Positions 7,814 to 17,266 are shown, counted from the first letter of the stretch. The stretch is DNA of 64,000 bases from Enteractinococcus helveticum (GCF_001657475.1 NZ_LXEY01000022.1:1-64000), one strand, 5' to 3'. Translations and numbers: made by a program. The notes: generated by a model not told the origin, from the sequence alone.

Positions 7814-9943
7814 CTAACATCGCCAGTAGTAATTGCGATAGCGTCGCTGCATCGGATCCAAACTTTTTGGCAAACTACAAGATGGCAGTCCATCGTCTTC
7901 CATATGGATGATCAGAAGTTGCTTATGTACAGCGGCATGGTGATGTCGGCAGAGTAGCGCACCATTGGCGAGTGCAGTTGGTCCGCCTTTGGACCATTCT
8001 TCCAAATGGTGGGGGTGACACCATTCAGCAGGTTTTCTACATCCGGGAACTATGCAGCCACGGTCGCGAACATGAAGTGCCCTACGGATGCCTGTAGAGA
8101 AGCTACGTTGCGCGTGTCCGACATCGAGGGGTTGTGACGCTGTGCCAAGGACCATCGGAATGATCCGTTGAGAACAGGCCTGTTGGCGTGCCAGCCCGAC
8201 ATCAATCTTGACGTTTCCAGGCGATCCCACTGGTGCGCCGATTCCTCGATCTTGTCGCCTGAACTGGTCTATGAGCTTGACGAGCTCTGAATTAGCATTT
8301 TCCTCAGCTAACTCTTCGGCCTGCCGTTGTGGAGGTTTTCCGGTGAGATCGCGTAGCGGGATTTCAACGATGAGATCGAGATTTGGACGCAGCAGTTGGT
8401 AACCAGGCGGAACCAGTTTCTCAACGGGATCATTCCGATTTGATGATTTAGCTGGGCCGCGAGCCTGTGTGTCGTTCTCGTTTTGGTCAAATGCCAGGAT
8501 CTCAGCGATAACTTCAGAATGTTCCGCAGCTTTATGCAAAGCTTGCTCGCGGCGCTGTTGCTCCTCGGGACTAGCGAGTGGATCATAAGTCTTGTGTAAT
8601 ATGAGCCCAGCTGAAACAAAATCCATCAACGTATTGAGCCATCGCTCAGCTCGCGTCTGCCCATCAAAGAGCTTGGCAATCCCCAGATCAATGTCTTCGG
8701 CAGTAATCCGCGGGTTATTCGGAATGTCATCAGCAACATGCTCTGGAGCAGAGAGCATTTCGCTCTGCGGCTGGTCACCAGGAGCTTGAGCCGCCCGGTG
8801 TGCTTGAGCTCGAAGACTGGCTGTGGCCGAATCTAACTTTGTACCAAACTCTCGGATGGCTTTGAAATGCAATAACTCTGCGTCGTCGACGACCACACTG
8901 AGCTCATGAAGACGATCGCCGATGGACTGCTTATAAAAAATGCCCTTTTCGTGTTTGATCTGTTCTTCGGTGAGAGTCTGCCGTGGTCCAATCAGTTCGT
9001 TGGTCACCGCGTCGCTGTGTTGCTTCGCCAATCGAGCAAAGGTATGAGGGTTGTTTCGATGAGCATGACGAAGAAATTCTTTCTCCTTGTGTTGAACGAG
9101 CTCATCGGCAGTCTGTTCGTCTCCACCGGCACGTCGGACCGCTTGACGCATTTCGGACAGTCTCTGGTGCGCTGCAGTTGCTGTCGCAAAAGGTATGTGG
9201 CCTCTCTCAAGGTTTGCAGCGAGTCTGGGGGCTTTGAGCTTCGTCCGGCGATTATTCATGGATGGCCACATTGAGGCTGCGACAGACACCCGGCGGTCAA
9301 CCGTAGCCCCGGTGACTCGAAGTGCCGCGGCAGCATAAGAAACAGCCGAGGCCAGCGGGGTTTTACCTTTGCGACTGCCTGGGACTTCAAGCTGACTTTC
9401 CGATCGAAGGACCTGGACTAAATCTGCAGTCGCTCGGGTGGAGACCACATCGTCGAGATTGGTATGTTCCTCACGGATTCGGGCATACTCTAGAATGGTC
9501 AACCGAGGATCTGAAGTGGAAGCATCGTTTGCTCGGTCTTGCGGCGGCTCAGTCTTTTCTGCCCGGAAGGTTTTCGGATGGATCGGGGCGAATAATTCGT
9601 CGCGGGGTACTGAGACCAATAGCTGTTTCTCACGTAAGGCGAGTTGGGTTCTCATAGCCTGTAACTGGGCCAGAGAGAATGTGGCGACGATTGCCCCTAC
9701 TTGTTGATCAACTGACTCATGAGCAGCAATCATAACCGGTGACATGCGCTGGTGTACGGGCAGTAAATCCGCCACAGCATCATACTCGTCGTCAGGCGTG
9801 ACCAGTCCATCTGGATCGGCTCCGAGACCGTTTGCGAAGATCGAGTCGGCCAACAGGTTCAGGCTCGTGGTCGCTCGTGCCGCGTTAGCTGGGTTTGAAC
9901 CACCCTGAGTATCGTCCGCAGGAGCGGATGCACCTTCTACCAT
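7814..9943 (-). CDS. DUF222/HNH endonuclease signature protein (13E12-like), copy 1
   Basis: A 709-residue protein with a long helical DUF222 region followed by a C-terminal HNH nuclease domain: RDRGCIVPGC, then WCHPHHLEEW, GGPT...NGALLC and RHHH. The Cys and His residues expected to bind the structural and catalytic metals are present. Such genes are multicopy in actinobacteria (REP13E12 family of Mycobacterium) and behave like mobile or homing-type nucleases, though their activity is little studied. ATG 9943 has GAAGGCAGGTG upstream; the longer frame to 10081 lacks this. It is larger than the second copy at 60799. Three DnaA-box-like sites lie 75-157 bp upstream. Confidence 0.82.
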   Translation of the reverse strand: MVEGASAPADDTQGGSNPANAARATTSLNLLADSIFANGLGADPDGLVTPDDEYDAVADLLPVHQRMSPVMIAAHESVDQQVGAIVATFSLAQLQAMRTQLALREKQLLVSVPRDELFAPIHPKTFRAEKTEPPQDRANDASTSDPRLTILEYARIREEHTNLDDVVSTRATADLVQVLRSESQLEVPGSRKGKTPLASAVSYAAAALRVTGATVDRRVSVAASMWPSMNNRRTKLKAPRLAANLERGHIPFATATAAHQRLSEMRQAVRRAGGDEQTADELVQHKEKEFLRHAHRNNPHTFARLAKQHSDAVTNELIGPRQTLTEEQIKHEKGIFYKQSIGDRLHELSVVVDDAELLHFKAIREFGTKLDSATASLRAQAHRAAQAPGDQPQSEMLSAPEHVADDIPNNPRITAEDIDLGIAKLFDGQTRAERWLNTLMDFVSAGLILHKTYDPLASPEEQQRREQALHKAAEHSEVIAEILAFDQNENDTQARGPAKSSNRNDPVEKLVPPGYQLLRPNLDLIVEIPLRDLTGKPPQRQAEELAEENANSELVKLIDQFRRQDRGIGAPVGSPGNVKIDVGLARQQACSQRIIPMVLGTASQPLDVGHAQRSFSTGIRRALHVRDRGCIVPGCRKPAEWCHPHHLEEWSKGGPTALANGALLCRHHHAAVHKQLLIIHMEDDGLPSCSLPKSLDPMQRRYRNYYWRC

Positions 9944-10017
9944 TGTTTCACCTGCCTTCAATCGGATAACTTCCACTATGGCTTGCCGCGTTGCTGGCAG
10001 GTGGGCATGTGTGCACA

Positions 10018-10100
10018 TTGTGGATATCCGTGGCCTTGAGCCTAGACATGTGGATATTGACGTTCGGGCGTAGTTACTCACGGCATCGGCTCGTGGATAA
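10018..10100 (-). promoter_or_regulatory. Cluster of three DnaA-box-like sites upstream of HNH copy 1
   Basis: Read on the minus strand, ATATCCACA occurs twice (10018-10026 region and 10049-10057) and TTATCCACG once (10092-10100). Each differs by one base from the consensus DnaA box TTATCCACA, and all three have the same orientation, facing the HNH gene. Single one-mismatch boxes also occur by chance elsewhere in the window, but three in 83 bp stand out. Confidence 0.5.
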
Positions 10101-10105
10101 ACAAA

Positions 10106-10134
10106 GACGCCGCACGGAAAAACCGTGCGGCGTC
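10106..10134 (-). terminator. Intrinsic terminator of the purF-purM operon
   Basis: A perfect 12-bp G+C-rich stem (10106-10117 with 10123-10134) with a 5-nt loop lies 31 nt past the purM stop and is followed on the minus strand by a T-rich stretch. Confidence 0.88.
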
Positions 10135-10164
10135 CAAAGGTAAACGCTATGAAACGTTGAGAGG

Positions 10165-11304
10165 TTACTGGGCGTAGCTACCGTGGAGCAGCACTCCACC
10201 GCCGTCAACGCCTTTGGCACCCTGAATATAGTCATCTCCGGCGGCAGCGGCGTCGTCACTCAGCGCGCCGACTTCACCAATCTGCCATGAGGTCATCCCA
10301 TTGTTGTTCAGCCAGGTCAGTGCAGATTTTGCGGCTTTTGGTGCTACGACCGCAACCATTCCCACGCCAAGGTTGAGCGTGCGCTCAAGGTCGGCCTGTG
10401 GCACCTGACCAGCTTGGGCCATCACAGAGAACACAGCAGGTAGCGACCAGGTAGACCGGTCAATCGTAGCCATCGTCCCTTGGGGTAGGACCCGGGCAAG
10501 GTTTGCTGCCAGGCCACCGCCGGTGATGTGCGAGAACCCACGGAGTGCAAACTGACCGTCGGCGTTGAGCTCCTTGATCAGATCGAGACAAGTTTTGGCG
10601 TAAATGCGGGTTGGCTCGAGGAGTTCTTCACCAAGGCTGCGGCCGAATTCGTCAATGTGCTGATCCCAGCTCCAGCCCTTAGCCGCCACAATCGAGCGCA
10701 AGAGTGAATACCCGTTAGAGTGCACACCGGAAGAAGCCATGGCAATGACGATGTCGCCTTCGCGCACGCGCTCTGGCCCCAGAATCTCGCCGCCCTCGAC
10801 CACACCGGTGACCGCACCTGCCACATCGTATTCATTCGCGGCCAACAGCCCCGGGTGTTCTGCGGTTTCGCCGCCGATGAGTGCGGTGTCAGCCAGTTTG
10901 CACCCGTGGGCAATGCCACGCACAATGTCGGCGATGCGTTCGGGCACCACTTTACCGGTAGCGATGTAGTCGGTCATAAACAAAGGTTTTGCACCGACGA
11001 CGACGATATCGTCGACCACCATGCCCACCAGGTCTTGACCGATCGTGTCATGAATATCCATGGCCTGGGCGATCGCAACTTTGGTGCCGACCCCGTCAGT
11101 TGAGGTGGTCAACACTGGCTGGCGGTAACTGGTCAACGCGGTGGCATCCCACATGCCGGCAAAGCCACCAAACCCGCCCAGTACACGGGAGGAGTGGGTG
11201 GCGGTGACCGCTGATTTCATCAGCTCAACGGCGTCGTCACCGGCTTCAACATCGACCCCGGCGGTCGCATAGGTGATCGGCTCGGGGGTGTTCTGTTCAG
11301 TCAC
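10165..11304 (-). CDS. purM: Phosphoribosylformylglycinamidine cyclo-ligase (AIR synthetase)
   Basis: The 379-residue enzyme closes the imidazole ring of FGAM with ATP to give AIR, step 5 of de novo purine synthesis. The N-terminal region YATAGVDVEAGDDAVE, the loop STDGVGTKV and the GGETAEHPG segment are diagnostic of PurM. It is somewhat longer than the E. coli enzyme. The start is GTG 11304, one base after the purF stop codon, with AGGAAA upstream, so translation is coupled to purF. A strong terminator ends the operon. Confidence 0.96.
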   Translation of the reverse strand: MTEQNTPEPITYATAGVDVEAGDDAVELMKSAVTATHSSRVLGGFGGFAGMWDATALTSYRQPVLTTSTDGVGTKVAIAQAMDIHDTIGQDLVGMVVDDIVVVGAKPLFMTDYIATGKVVPERIADIVRGIAHGCKLADTALIGGETAEHPGLLAANEYDVAGAVTGVVEGGEILGPERVREGDIVIAMASSGVHSNGYSLLRSIVAAKGWSWDQHIDEFGRSLGEELLEPTRIYAKTCLDLIKELNADGQFALRGFSHITGGGLAANLARVLPQGTMATIDRSTWSLPAVFSVMAQAGQVPQADLERTLNLGVGMVAVVAPKAAKSALTWLNNNGMTSWQIGEVGALSDDAAAAGDDYIQGAKGVDGGGVLLHGSYAQ

Positions 11305-11305
11305 G

Positions 11306-12727
11306 TTATTTCCTGTCTGTGGTCAGCATGGGGACTTCGGTGGGGTAGTTACCCGAGAAACAGGCGGTACACAATGTCTCTTCGTCCTGTTGGGTGGCAG
11401 CAATGGTGCCCTCGAGTGAAATATAAGCCAGCGAATCGGCTGCGATGTGCGCACGGATTTCCTCAATACCGGCACCGGTGGCAATCAATTCGGCGCGCGT
11501 GGCAAAGTCAATGCCATAGAAACACGGCCATTTCACCGGTGGCGACGAAATTTTCACGTGCACTTCGCGGGCTCCAGCCGAACGCAACATTGCGACCACT
11601 TGGCGCTGCGTGTTGCCGCGCACAATGGAGTCATCGACGACGATCACCGATTTGCCGGCAACCACGGACGGCTGCACATTGAGTTTCAACCGGATGCCCA
11701 ATTGGCGCAGTGTCTGCGACGGTTTAATAAACGTACGGCCCACATAGGAGTTCTTGACGAACCCGTGACCCAGCGGAATGCCGGATTCTTCGGCGTAGCC
11801 AATTGCTGCGGGTGTTCCAGAGTCGGGGACGGGAATGACGACGTCGGCTTCCGCAGTGTTTTCGCGGGCCAGCTGGCGGCCCATTTCTAACCGAGATTCG
11901 TACACGCTGCGACCATTGATGGCCGCATCCGGACGGGCAATATAAACGTATTCAAAAATGCAGCGGGCTAATTCCGACGCCGCAAATCGGGTCGAGCGCA
12001 CCCCATCGGCGTCAATGGCCAAGATCTCGCCGGGGGCTACCTCACGAATAAAGGTTGCACCGGTGGTGGCAAGTGCAGACTGTTCTGAGGCAATCACCCA
12101 ACCACTGGTAAGTCGGCCTAATACCAGCGGGCGGAATCCGTGACGGTCGCGCACCGCATACAGCGTGTTTTCTGACATCATGACGACGGAAAATGCGCCT
12201 TGAAGTTTGCCAAAGACCTCGGCTGCGGTGTCTTCCAGTGAGTCACCATTCTGGCCGCGCAATAAGGTCGTGATCAGCGCGGTGTCCGAAGTATTGCCCT
12301 GGGCTAGTTCACCCGAATCCACCTCGCCGTAGCGTTCGGTGATCAGGGCCTTGACCTCTTCGCGGTTCGTCAGTGCGCCATTAAAGCCCAGTGCTACCGT
12401 GCCGTCATCGGAGGTCGCGCCAAGAGTTGGTTGGGCAAACAGCCAGTCGTCGGCGGCATGGGATCCGTAGCGACAGTGCCCGATGGCAATGTGGCCGGTC
12501 AGCGATGACAGTGTTGCTTCGTCAAAGACCTGTGAGACCAGGCCGACGTCCTTATAGACGGCAATGCGCTCACCGGCGGAGGTTGCGATACCTGCCGATT
12601 CCTGACCGCGGTGCTGTAGCGAGAACAATCCGTAATAGGCAAGTTTGGAGACTTCTTCGCCCGGGGCCCAGACGCCGAATACTCCGCAGGCATCTTTGGG
12701 TGAATCGTCGGTGAGGTTTTCGACCAT
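11306..12727 (-). CDS. purF: Amidophosphoribosyltransferase
   Basis: The 473-residue protein catalyses the first committed step of purine synthesis, PRPP plus glutamine to phosphoribosylamine. The catalytic Cys lies at position 14 (MVENLTDDSPKDAC), so a short propeptide must be removed as in the Bacillus type. The glutaminase domain continues with CGVFGVWAP and QHRGQESAG, and the PRPP site is VIVVDDSIVRGNT. Four cysteines that bind the 4Fe-4S cluster in B. subtilis PurF have counterparts here (ELARCIF, KWPCFYG and LCTAC). ATG 12727 is 3 nt after the upstream gene's stop. Confidence 0.96.
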   Translation of the reverse strand: MVENLTDDSPKDACGVFGVWAPGEEVSKLAYYGLFSLQHRGQESAGIATSAGERIAVYKDVGLVSQVFDEATLSSLTGHIAIGHCRYGSHAADDWLFAQPTLGATSDDGTVALGFNGALTNREEVKALITERYGEVDSGELAQGNTSDTALITTLLRGQNGDSLEDTAAEVFGKLQGAFSVVMMSENTLYAVRDRHGFRPLVLGRLTSGWVIASEQSALATTGATFIREVAPGEILAIDADGVRSTRFAASELARCIFEYVYIARPDAAINGRSVYESRLEMGRQLARENTAEADVVIPVPDSGTPAAIGYAEESGIPLGHGFVKNSYVGRTFIKPSQTLRQLGIRLKLNVQPSVVAGKSVIVVDDSIVRGNTQRQVVAMLRSAGAREVHVKISSPPVKWPCFYGIDFATRAELIATGAGIEEIRAHIAADSLAYISLEGTIAATQQDEETLCTACFSGNYPTEVPMLTTDRK

Positions 12728-12730
12728 GAA

Positions 12731-13210
12731 CTATTTCCGTTTATTTCGTTTGTGGGCTTTTGCTGCGGCTTTTGCCTCGAGCTGTTGGGCTCGACGTTCT
12801 TCATTCACACGCTGACGCTGTTGTAATTGTGACCATTCTCGATAGTCAACTTTGGTGAGGGCAACGTCGGCGGCCTTGGGATCTGTGGTGAGTCGAGCGT
12901 AGACGGTTTCCATATGGCGCTTGGATCGGCGATCCAACAATAACCACACCAGGGCGCCAAGTGTTACACCGACGACGCCGAATAGCGCAGCCAAAAATCC
13001 CAGGGACTGGGACTGCGTATACCCTTCGGACGTGCCTTGAATCGCAACCCAGAAGAATGCAATAACCACCCCGAAAAATCCACCGGTTACCAAAAATGGG
13101 GTGATTTTCGGGGCACGGCGGTACACCATTTGCTGGGGTGTATCGGTAGTGGAGTCGTCACCTGCGGCACCGGCCGTTTCAGGTTGATCATGAAGTCTGC
13201 TGTCAGCCAT
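12731..13210 (-). CDS. Small two-helix membrane protein upstream of purF
   Basis: This 159-residue protein has two membrane helices (roughly 40-58 and 72-96), a cytoplasmic-looking N-terminus and a C-terminal half of basic, Gln/Arg/Lys-rich helix ending in KAHKRNKRK. I do not recognise a domain. It ends 3 nt before purF, so the two are probably cotranscribed. AAAGGA lies just before ATG 13210, and TAGACT lies 9 nt upstream, suggesting that a promoter is close. The function is unknown; its position suggests only that it is expressed with the purine genes. Confidence 0.65.
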   Translation of the reverse strand: MADSRLHDQPETAGAAGDDSTTDTPQQMVYRRAPKITPFLVTGGFFGVVIAFFWVAIQGTSEGYTQSQSLGFLAALFGVVGVTLGALVWLLLDRRSKRHMETVYARLTTDPKAADVALTKVDYREWSQLQQRQRVNEERRAQQLEAKAAAKAHKRNKRK

Positions 13211-13294
13211 AGTCCTTTTAGTCTAGCGGGTCCGAAGCGTCGTCGTCATACGTGTCCACAGGGCGTGAACGCAACAGAAAACGCGACCGCCAGA

Positions 13295-13666
13295 CTAGAT
13301 TTTGACCAGCGGTAACAGGGCAGCCAAATCCGTGCGCTGCCCTGAGGCGACGACGTCGCCGGCGGCCACCGCATCCGCCCAAGCCAACTGCCCGGTGACC
13401 AACGCCAACCAGGTGTCTGCAGAGGTTTCCACAACCGCCGGGGGAGTGCCGCGCGTGTGCACGGTGCCCTCAAGAATCTGGGTGACCCCAAACGGTGGTA
13501 CCCGCACCTCAACCGACCGGCCCGGGGCCAAATCGGCCAGCGCTTCCAAGGAATACCGCACCGCTAGGGCCCGAATCGACCGTGGTGCAGCGGCCGGATC
13601 CGCAGCCCAGGTGCGCACCGCAGCCACGCCGTCGGTCACATCAATTTTCCGCCGCGCCATGATCAC
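13295..13666 (-). CDS. Sterol-carrier-like (SCP2-type fold) small protein
   Basis: A 123-residue protein with the pattern of the actinobacterial sterol carrier family proteins usually found near purF: MARRKIDVTDG at the start, then RYSLEALADLAPGRSVEVRVPPFG and a C-terminal AWADAVAAGDVVASGQRTDLAALLP. The ligand is unknown. Two starts are possible: GTG 13666, with AAAGGA 4 nt upstream, and ATG 13660, which begins MARRK; I give the longer. It lies 33 nt downstream of the asparaginase gene in the same direction and is probably cotranscribed with it. Confidence 0.75.
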   Translation of the reverse strand: MIMARRKIDVTDGVAAVRTWAADPAAAPRSIRALAVRYSLEALADLAPGRSVEVRVPPFGVTQILEGTVHTRGTPPAVVETSADTWLALVTGQLAWADAVAAGDVVASGQRTDLAALLPLVKI

Positions 13667-13698
13667 GCCGTCCTTTCAACATGCTTCAAGCCGTTAGC

Positions 13699-14721
13699 TT
13701 AGCTCAGCAACCGCAAGACCGCCGGGGCTACCTTGATGCCGCCCACCACCTGCCCGCCGCCGTATACCGGTGGCACAATACGCTCGACGACGTCGCTCAT
13801 GGCTTGCAGGCTCAGCATATTCGGTGCGAAATTGGCCAGCAACACGAGTGCAACCAGGTGCATTGCTCGATCCGTGGAATCAATCATGGACACCGCCACG
13901 GCGGTGCCGTCGGGCGCGGCGAGTGCAACGATCCCATCGGCGCCAGTTTTGACGAGCAGCTCCAGGGATTCCAGTATGACCGTATCGGGTCGGTTGTTCC
14001 CCTGGACGACGTGCGGGTAATCCAACATGGCGCGCGCAACCATCGCGGCCGGTAGCTCCGCTGAACGATCAGTAATGGCACGTCCGAGTTCACCAAACCC
14101 GCGGGCTAGTGAGGTCAGGGGCATGACCGGGGTGGGCGCCCCGCATCCATCCACCCCAACGTGCGGAATGCTGGTCTGGCAGTACTGTTCTAAGACGTTG
14201 ATGACCTCGGTCTGGATCGGCGAATCGGGGTGCAGGTAGGTGGTCGGATCGGCGCCGGCAGCAACCGTGGCTGATAAGAATCCGGCGTGTTTGCCTGAAC
14301 AGTTATGCGCCAACCGAGAGCGCTCCAACGGTAGCGGCGCGACCTGCAGGGCAGCCTTTGCAACCTGGGACGCCGAGGACGGATACGCCTCGGGGCACCC
14401 AAGATAATCGGCGCTGAGCCCCGCACCGGCTAACACGGAGGCGGCGATATCTTGATGTTGCGTGGAACCACTGTGTGAACCGCACGCCAAGGCGAGCTCT
14501 TCTTTTGCCAGTTGGGCCCCGCAGCGCAACGAAGCGATCGCTTGGAAAGGCTTCAGCGCCGAACGGGGATACACTGCGGCCGAAGGATCACCCACCGAGG
14601 CAAGTATTGCGCCGTCGGCATTTACCACAACGGCTGATCCAAAGAAACGGTTTTCCACAAAGCCATTCCGGGTTGCAGTGGCCAGCTGTTCGACGTCGCT
14701 GGCCCGAATCGGTTCAGACAC
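13699..14721 (-). CDS. Asparaginase II family protein
   Basis: The 340-residue protein matches the AnsA-II (thermolabile, Rhizobium-type) asparaginase family rather than the E. coli type: VENRFFGSAVVV, YPRSALKPFQA, ACGSHSGS and HNCSGKHAGFL are its recognisable blocks, the SxxK in SALKPFQ and the Cys/Lys in CSGKH being likely active-site residues. It would hydrolyse L-asparagine to aspartate and ammonia in the cytoplasm. GTG 14721 follows AAGGAG at good spacing. It heads the leftward group asparaginase, SCP-like, membrane protein, purF, purM. Confidence 0.85.
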   Translation of the reverse strand: MSEPIRASDVEQLATATRNGFVENRFFGSAVVVNADGAILASVGDPSAAVYPRSALKPFQAIASLRCGAQLAKEELALACGSHSGSTQHQDIAASVLAGAGLSADYLGCPEAYPSSASQVAKAALQVAPLPLERSRLAHNCSGKHAGFLSATVAAGADPTTYLHPDSPIQTEVINVLEQYCQTSIPHVGVDGCGAPTPVMPLTSLARGFGELGRAITDRSAELPAAMVARAMLDYPHVVQGNNRPDTVILESLELLVKTGADGIVALAAPDGTAVAVSMIDSTDRAMHLVALVLLANFAPNMLSLQAMSDVVERIVPPVYGGGQVVGGIKVAPAVLRLLS

Positions 14722-14757
14722 CCTCGGTCTCCTTCTAGATGCTCAGTGGTTGCACAT

Positions 14758-15000
14758 TCAGTTGTTGGACTTTTTGCGGTAGACGGCCCAGGTCACGATT
14801 GTTGAGGCAACTGTGCCAATGCCCAGTGAGGCCAGCGCATAGCCAATATCGCCGCGGGTGGCATCAACAAACGTGCGAAACCCAAGCCAGGACACCCAGG
14901 AACACGACAGCATGATCATTAGCCAGACGTAGATGATCTGCAGCCAGCGCGGGAAAAATGGGCCCTGGCCGTAGGACAGATGACGGCGACGAAATGACAT
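14758..15000 (-). CDS. Small two-helix membrane protein
   Basis: An 80-residue protein with two hydrophobic segments (about 19-42 and 50-73), a basic N-terminus MSFRRRHLSYGQ and a KKSNN tail. I recognise no family. ATG 15000 has no Shine-Dalgarno sequence, but TAGACT lies exactly 7 nt upstream, so a leaderless transcript is plausible; longer in-frame starts run into purD and are unlikely. It diverges from purD and precedes the asparaginase gene by 36 nt. Confidence 0.6.
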   Translation of the reverse strand: MSFRRRHLSYGQGPFFPRWLQIIYVWLMIMLSCSWVSWLGFRTFVDATRGDIGYALASLGIGTVASTIVTWAVYRKKSNN

Positions 15001-15079
15001 GGCTACGAGTCTAGTCGGGTCTCCACATATTTCAGACATACCGCCCACCCACCAGCCGGAAACGACTACGCTTAGGAGC

Positions 15080-16363
15080 GTGAAAACTTTAGTCTTGGGC
15101 CCAGGTGGCCGCGAACACGCAATTGTGCAAGCCTTACGCGCCGATCCATTGGTTTCCGAGGTGCGCTGTGCGCCCGGCAATGCCGGCATTGCCAAGGAAG
15201 TTCCCGTCTACCCGATCGATGTTTCCTCTCCGCAGCTAGTGGTTGAACTCTGCCAGGAACTGCAACCGGATCTCATCGTCGTCGGCCCTGAAGCACTGCT
15301 GGCCGCAGGTGTCACCAACGCGCTGCAAGCCGCAGGTTTCGCCGTGTTTGGTCCAACCCACCAGGCAGCACGCTTGGAATCCTCCAAGGCCTTTGCCAAA
15401 GAGATCATGCACGCCGCCGGGGTCCCCACCGGTCAGGCGCACACGGCAACCAACCTGGAACAGCTGGAAGCCGCTCTGGATGAATTCGGGGAACCCTATG
15501 TTGTCAAGGACGACGGGCTGGCCGCCGGTAAAGGTGTGATCGTGACTCATGATCGCAACGAGGCGATCGCTCACGGCCAGGCCATTTTTGCCGGGGGAGA
15601 CCCGGTTCTGATCGAAGAGTTCCTCGACGGTCCAGAGGTTTCGGTATTTGTTATTGCCGACGGTAAGGACGGGGTGGCCATGTCACCCGCCCAGGACTTT
15701 AAGAGGATTTATAACGACGACGAAGGTCCCAACACCGGTGGCATGGGTGCATACACCCCGCTGGACTGGTTGCCCGAAAACTTCACCGAAGACGTTATGG
15801 AACAGGTTGCCCGGCCGGTTCTGGCCGAGATGGCCAAACGCGGCACGCCATTTACCGGTGTGCTCTACTGTGGATTGGCCGTTACCAAGAAGGGCATCCA
15901 GGTTATTGAGTTCAATGCCCGATTCGGAGACCCTGAAACGCAACCGGTTCTGGCACGGTTGAAAACCCCGCTGGGCCAACTACTCAAGGCCGCCGCTGAT
16001 GGCAAACTGGCCACCACGTTCCCTACCATTCAGTTCCACGATAACGCGGCCATTGGGGTCGTCATGGCTTCTGAGGGCTATCCGGACACTCCGAAAACCG
16101 GCGTTCAGATCACCGGAGTCGCTGATGCTGCCAAACATGAAAATGTCAGTGTGCTGCACGCTGGAACCACCACCGGAGATACCGGGGAATTTACCGCATC
16201 CGGTGGCCGGTTATTGACCGTGGTTGCCACCGGTGATGACCTTGTGGAAGCGCGCGACACAGCTTATGCGGCTGTTGAAAAGATTTCGATTCCAAACGCT
16301 CAGTACCGCACGGACATTGCGGCCAAAGCCATTAACGGCGAGATCACGATCCCAGGAGCCTAA
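15080..16363 (+). CDS. purD: Phosphoribosylamine-glycine ligase
   Basis: The 427-residue ATP-grasp enzyme makes GAR from phosphoribosylamine and glycine. It begins VKTLVLGPGGREHAI, has VVKDDGLAAGKGV in the ATP-grasp domain, EEFLDGPEVSVF, NTGGMGAYTP and the metal-binding EFNARFGDPE. GTG 15080 is chosen because the GGREHA block lies at the correct distance. A TACGCT hexamer lies 7 nt upstream of that GTG, so the transcript may be leaderless, although AGGAG is also squeezed in 1 nt before it. purC follows after 3 nt, forming a purDC operon. Confidence 0.96.
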   Translation: MKTLVLGPGGREHAIVQALRADPLVSEVRCAPGNAGIAKEVPVYPIDVSSPQLVVELCQELQPDLIVVGPEALLAAGVTNALQAAGFAVFGPTHQAARLESSKAFAKEIMHAAGVPTGQAHTATNLEQLEAALDEFGEPYVVKDDGLAAGKGVIVTHDRNEAIAHGQAIFAGGDPVLIEEFLDGPEVSVFVIADGKDGVAMSPAQDFKRIYNDDEGPNTGGMGAYTPLDWLPENFTEDVMEQVARPVLAEMAKRGTPFTGVLYCGLAVTKKGIQVIEFNARFGDPETQPVLARLKTPLGQLLKAAADGKLATTFPTIQFHDNAAIGVVMASEGYPDTPKTGVQITGVADAAKHENVSVLHAGTTTGDTGEFTASGGRLLTVVATGDDLVEARDTAYAAVEKISIPNAQYRTDIAAKAINGEITIPGA

Positions 16364-16366
16364 ACC

Positions 16367-17266
16367 ATGACCGATATCGCAACGTCCCTGCCCGGTTGGC
16401 GCCACATCTACTCCGGGAAGGTTCGCAACCTCTATGAACCTGCAGACACGCAGCCAGGAACCTCCCAGACGCTGTTAGTTGTGGCAACGGATCGAATCTC
16501 GGCCTTTGACCACATCCTGGACCCCGGCATTCCGGACAAGGGCAAGATCCTGACGCAACTGTCGCTATGGTGGTTTGAACGCTTGGCCGACGAAATCGAT
16601 GTGCCAAACCACGTCGTCTCAACAGCTGTGCCGGCCGAAGTTGCGGGACGTGCGATGGTGGTCAAACGACTCAACATGTTCCCGATCGAGGCTATCGCCC
16701 GAGGTTATCTCACCGGCTCCGGGCTCGCGGAGTACCGCAAGACCGGTGAAGTCACCGGGATCCCGCTTCCCGAGGGACTCGTTGATGGGTCAAAACTGGA
16801 TCCTGCAATCTTCACCCCGTCGGCGAAAGCTGAAGTCGGGGAGCACGATGAGAACATCAGCTTTGCAGAAATGACCTTACGCATCGGCGAGTCTGCTGCC
16901 GAGGACATTCGGGAGAAGACTCTGCAGCTTTATACCACTGCGGAGCGCATTGCGCGTGAGGCCGGAATTATTCTGGCCGACACGAAAGTCGAATACGGTA
17001 CTGACGAAAATGGTGTGATCACCCTGGGTGATGAGGTGCTGACGCCGGACTCGTCCCGTTTCTGGGATGCCCAGGCCTATGCGCCAGGCACATCTCAGGA
17101 ATCGTTTGATAAACAGTTCGTACGTGACTGGCTCGCTTCGGAGGCTTCCGGCTGGGATCGCACTACCGATACAGCTCCACCGGAATTACCTGCTGACGTC
17201 GTTGAAAAGACCGCTGAACGCTACCGCGAGGCCTACCGCCGGTTGACCGGGCGGGCATTTCAGTAA
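16367..17266 (+). CDS. purC: SAICAR synthetase
   Basis: The 299-residue enzyme joins CAIR and aspartate (ATP dependent) in purine synthesis. Diagnostic blocks are YSGKVRNLYE, ATDRISAFDH, EAIARGYLTGSG and the C-terminal DEVLTPDSSRFWD. The length fits the larger actinobacterial/yeast-like type rather than the short E. coli type. It starts 3 nt after the purD stop. Its last 7 bp overlap the end of the convergent metallophosphoesterase gene. Confidence 0.96.
   Translation: MTDIATSLPGWRHIYSGKVRNLYEPADTQPGTSQTLLVVATDRISAFDHILDPGIPDKGKILTQLSLWWFERLADEIDVPNHVVSTAVPAEVAGRAMVVKRLNMFPIEAIARGYLTGSGLAEYRKTGEVTGIPLPEGLVDGSKLDPAIFTPSAKAEVGEHDENISFAEMTLRIGESAAEDIREKTLQLYTTAERIAREAGIILADTKVEYGTDENGVITLGDEVLTPDSSRFWDAQAYAPGTSQESFDKQFVRDWLASEASGWDRTTDTAPPELPADVVEKTAERYREAYRRLTGRAFQ

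Noticed and set aside
14651..14660. TTTTCCACAA as a DnaA box
   Set aside because: It is a single one-mismatch box inside the asparaginase coding sequence and probably occurs by chance.
14999..15079. Earlier in-frame purD start at 14999
   Set aside because: It overlaps the divergent small gene and its promoter, and the added residues do not match the family.
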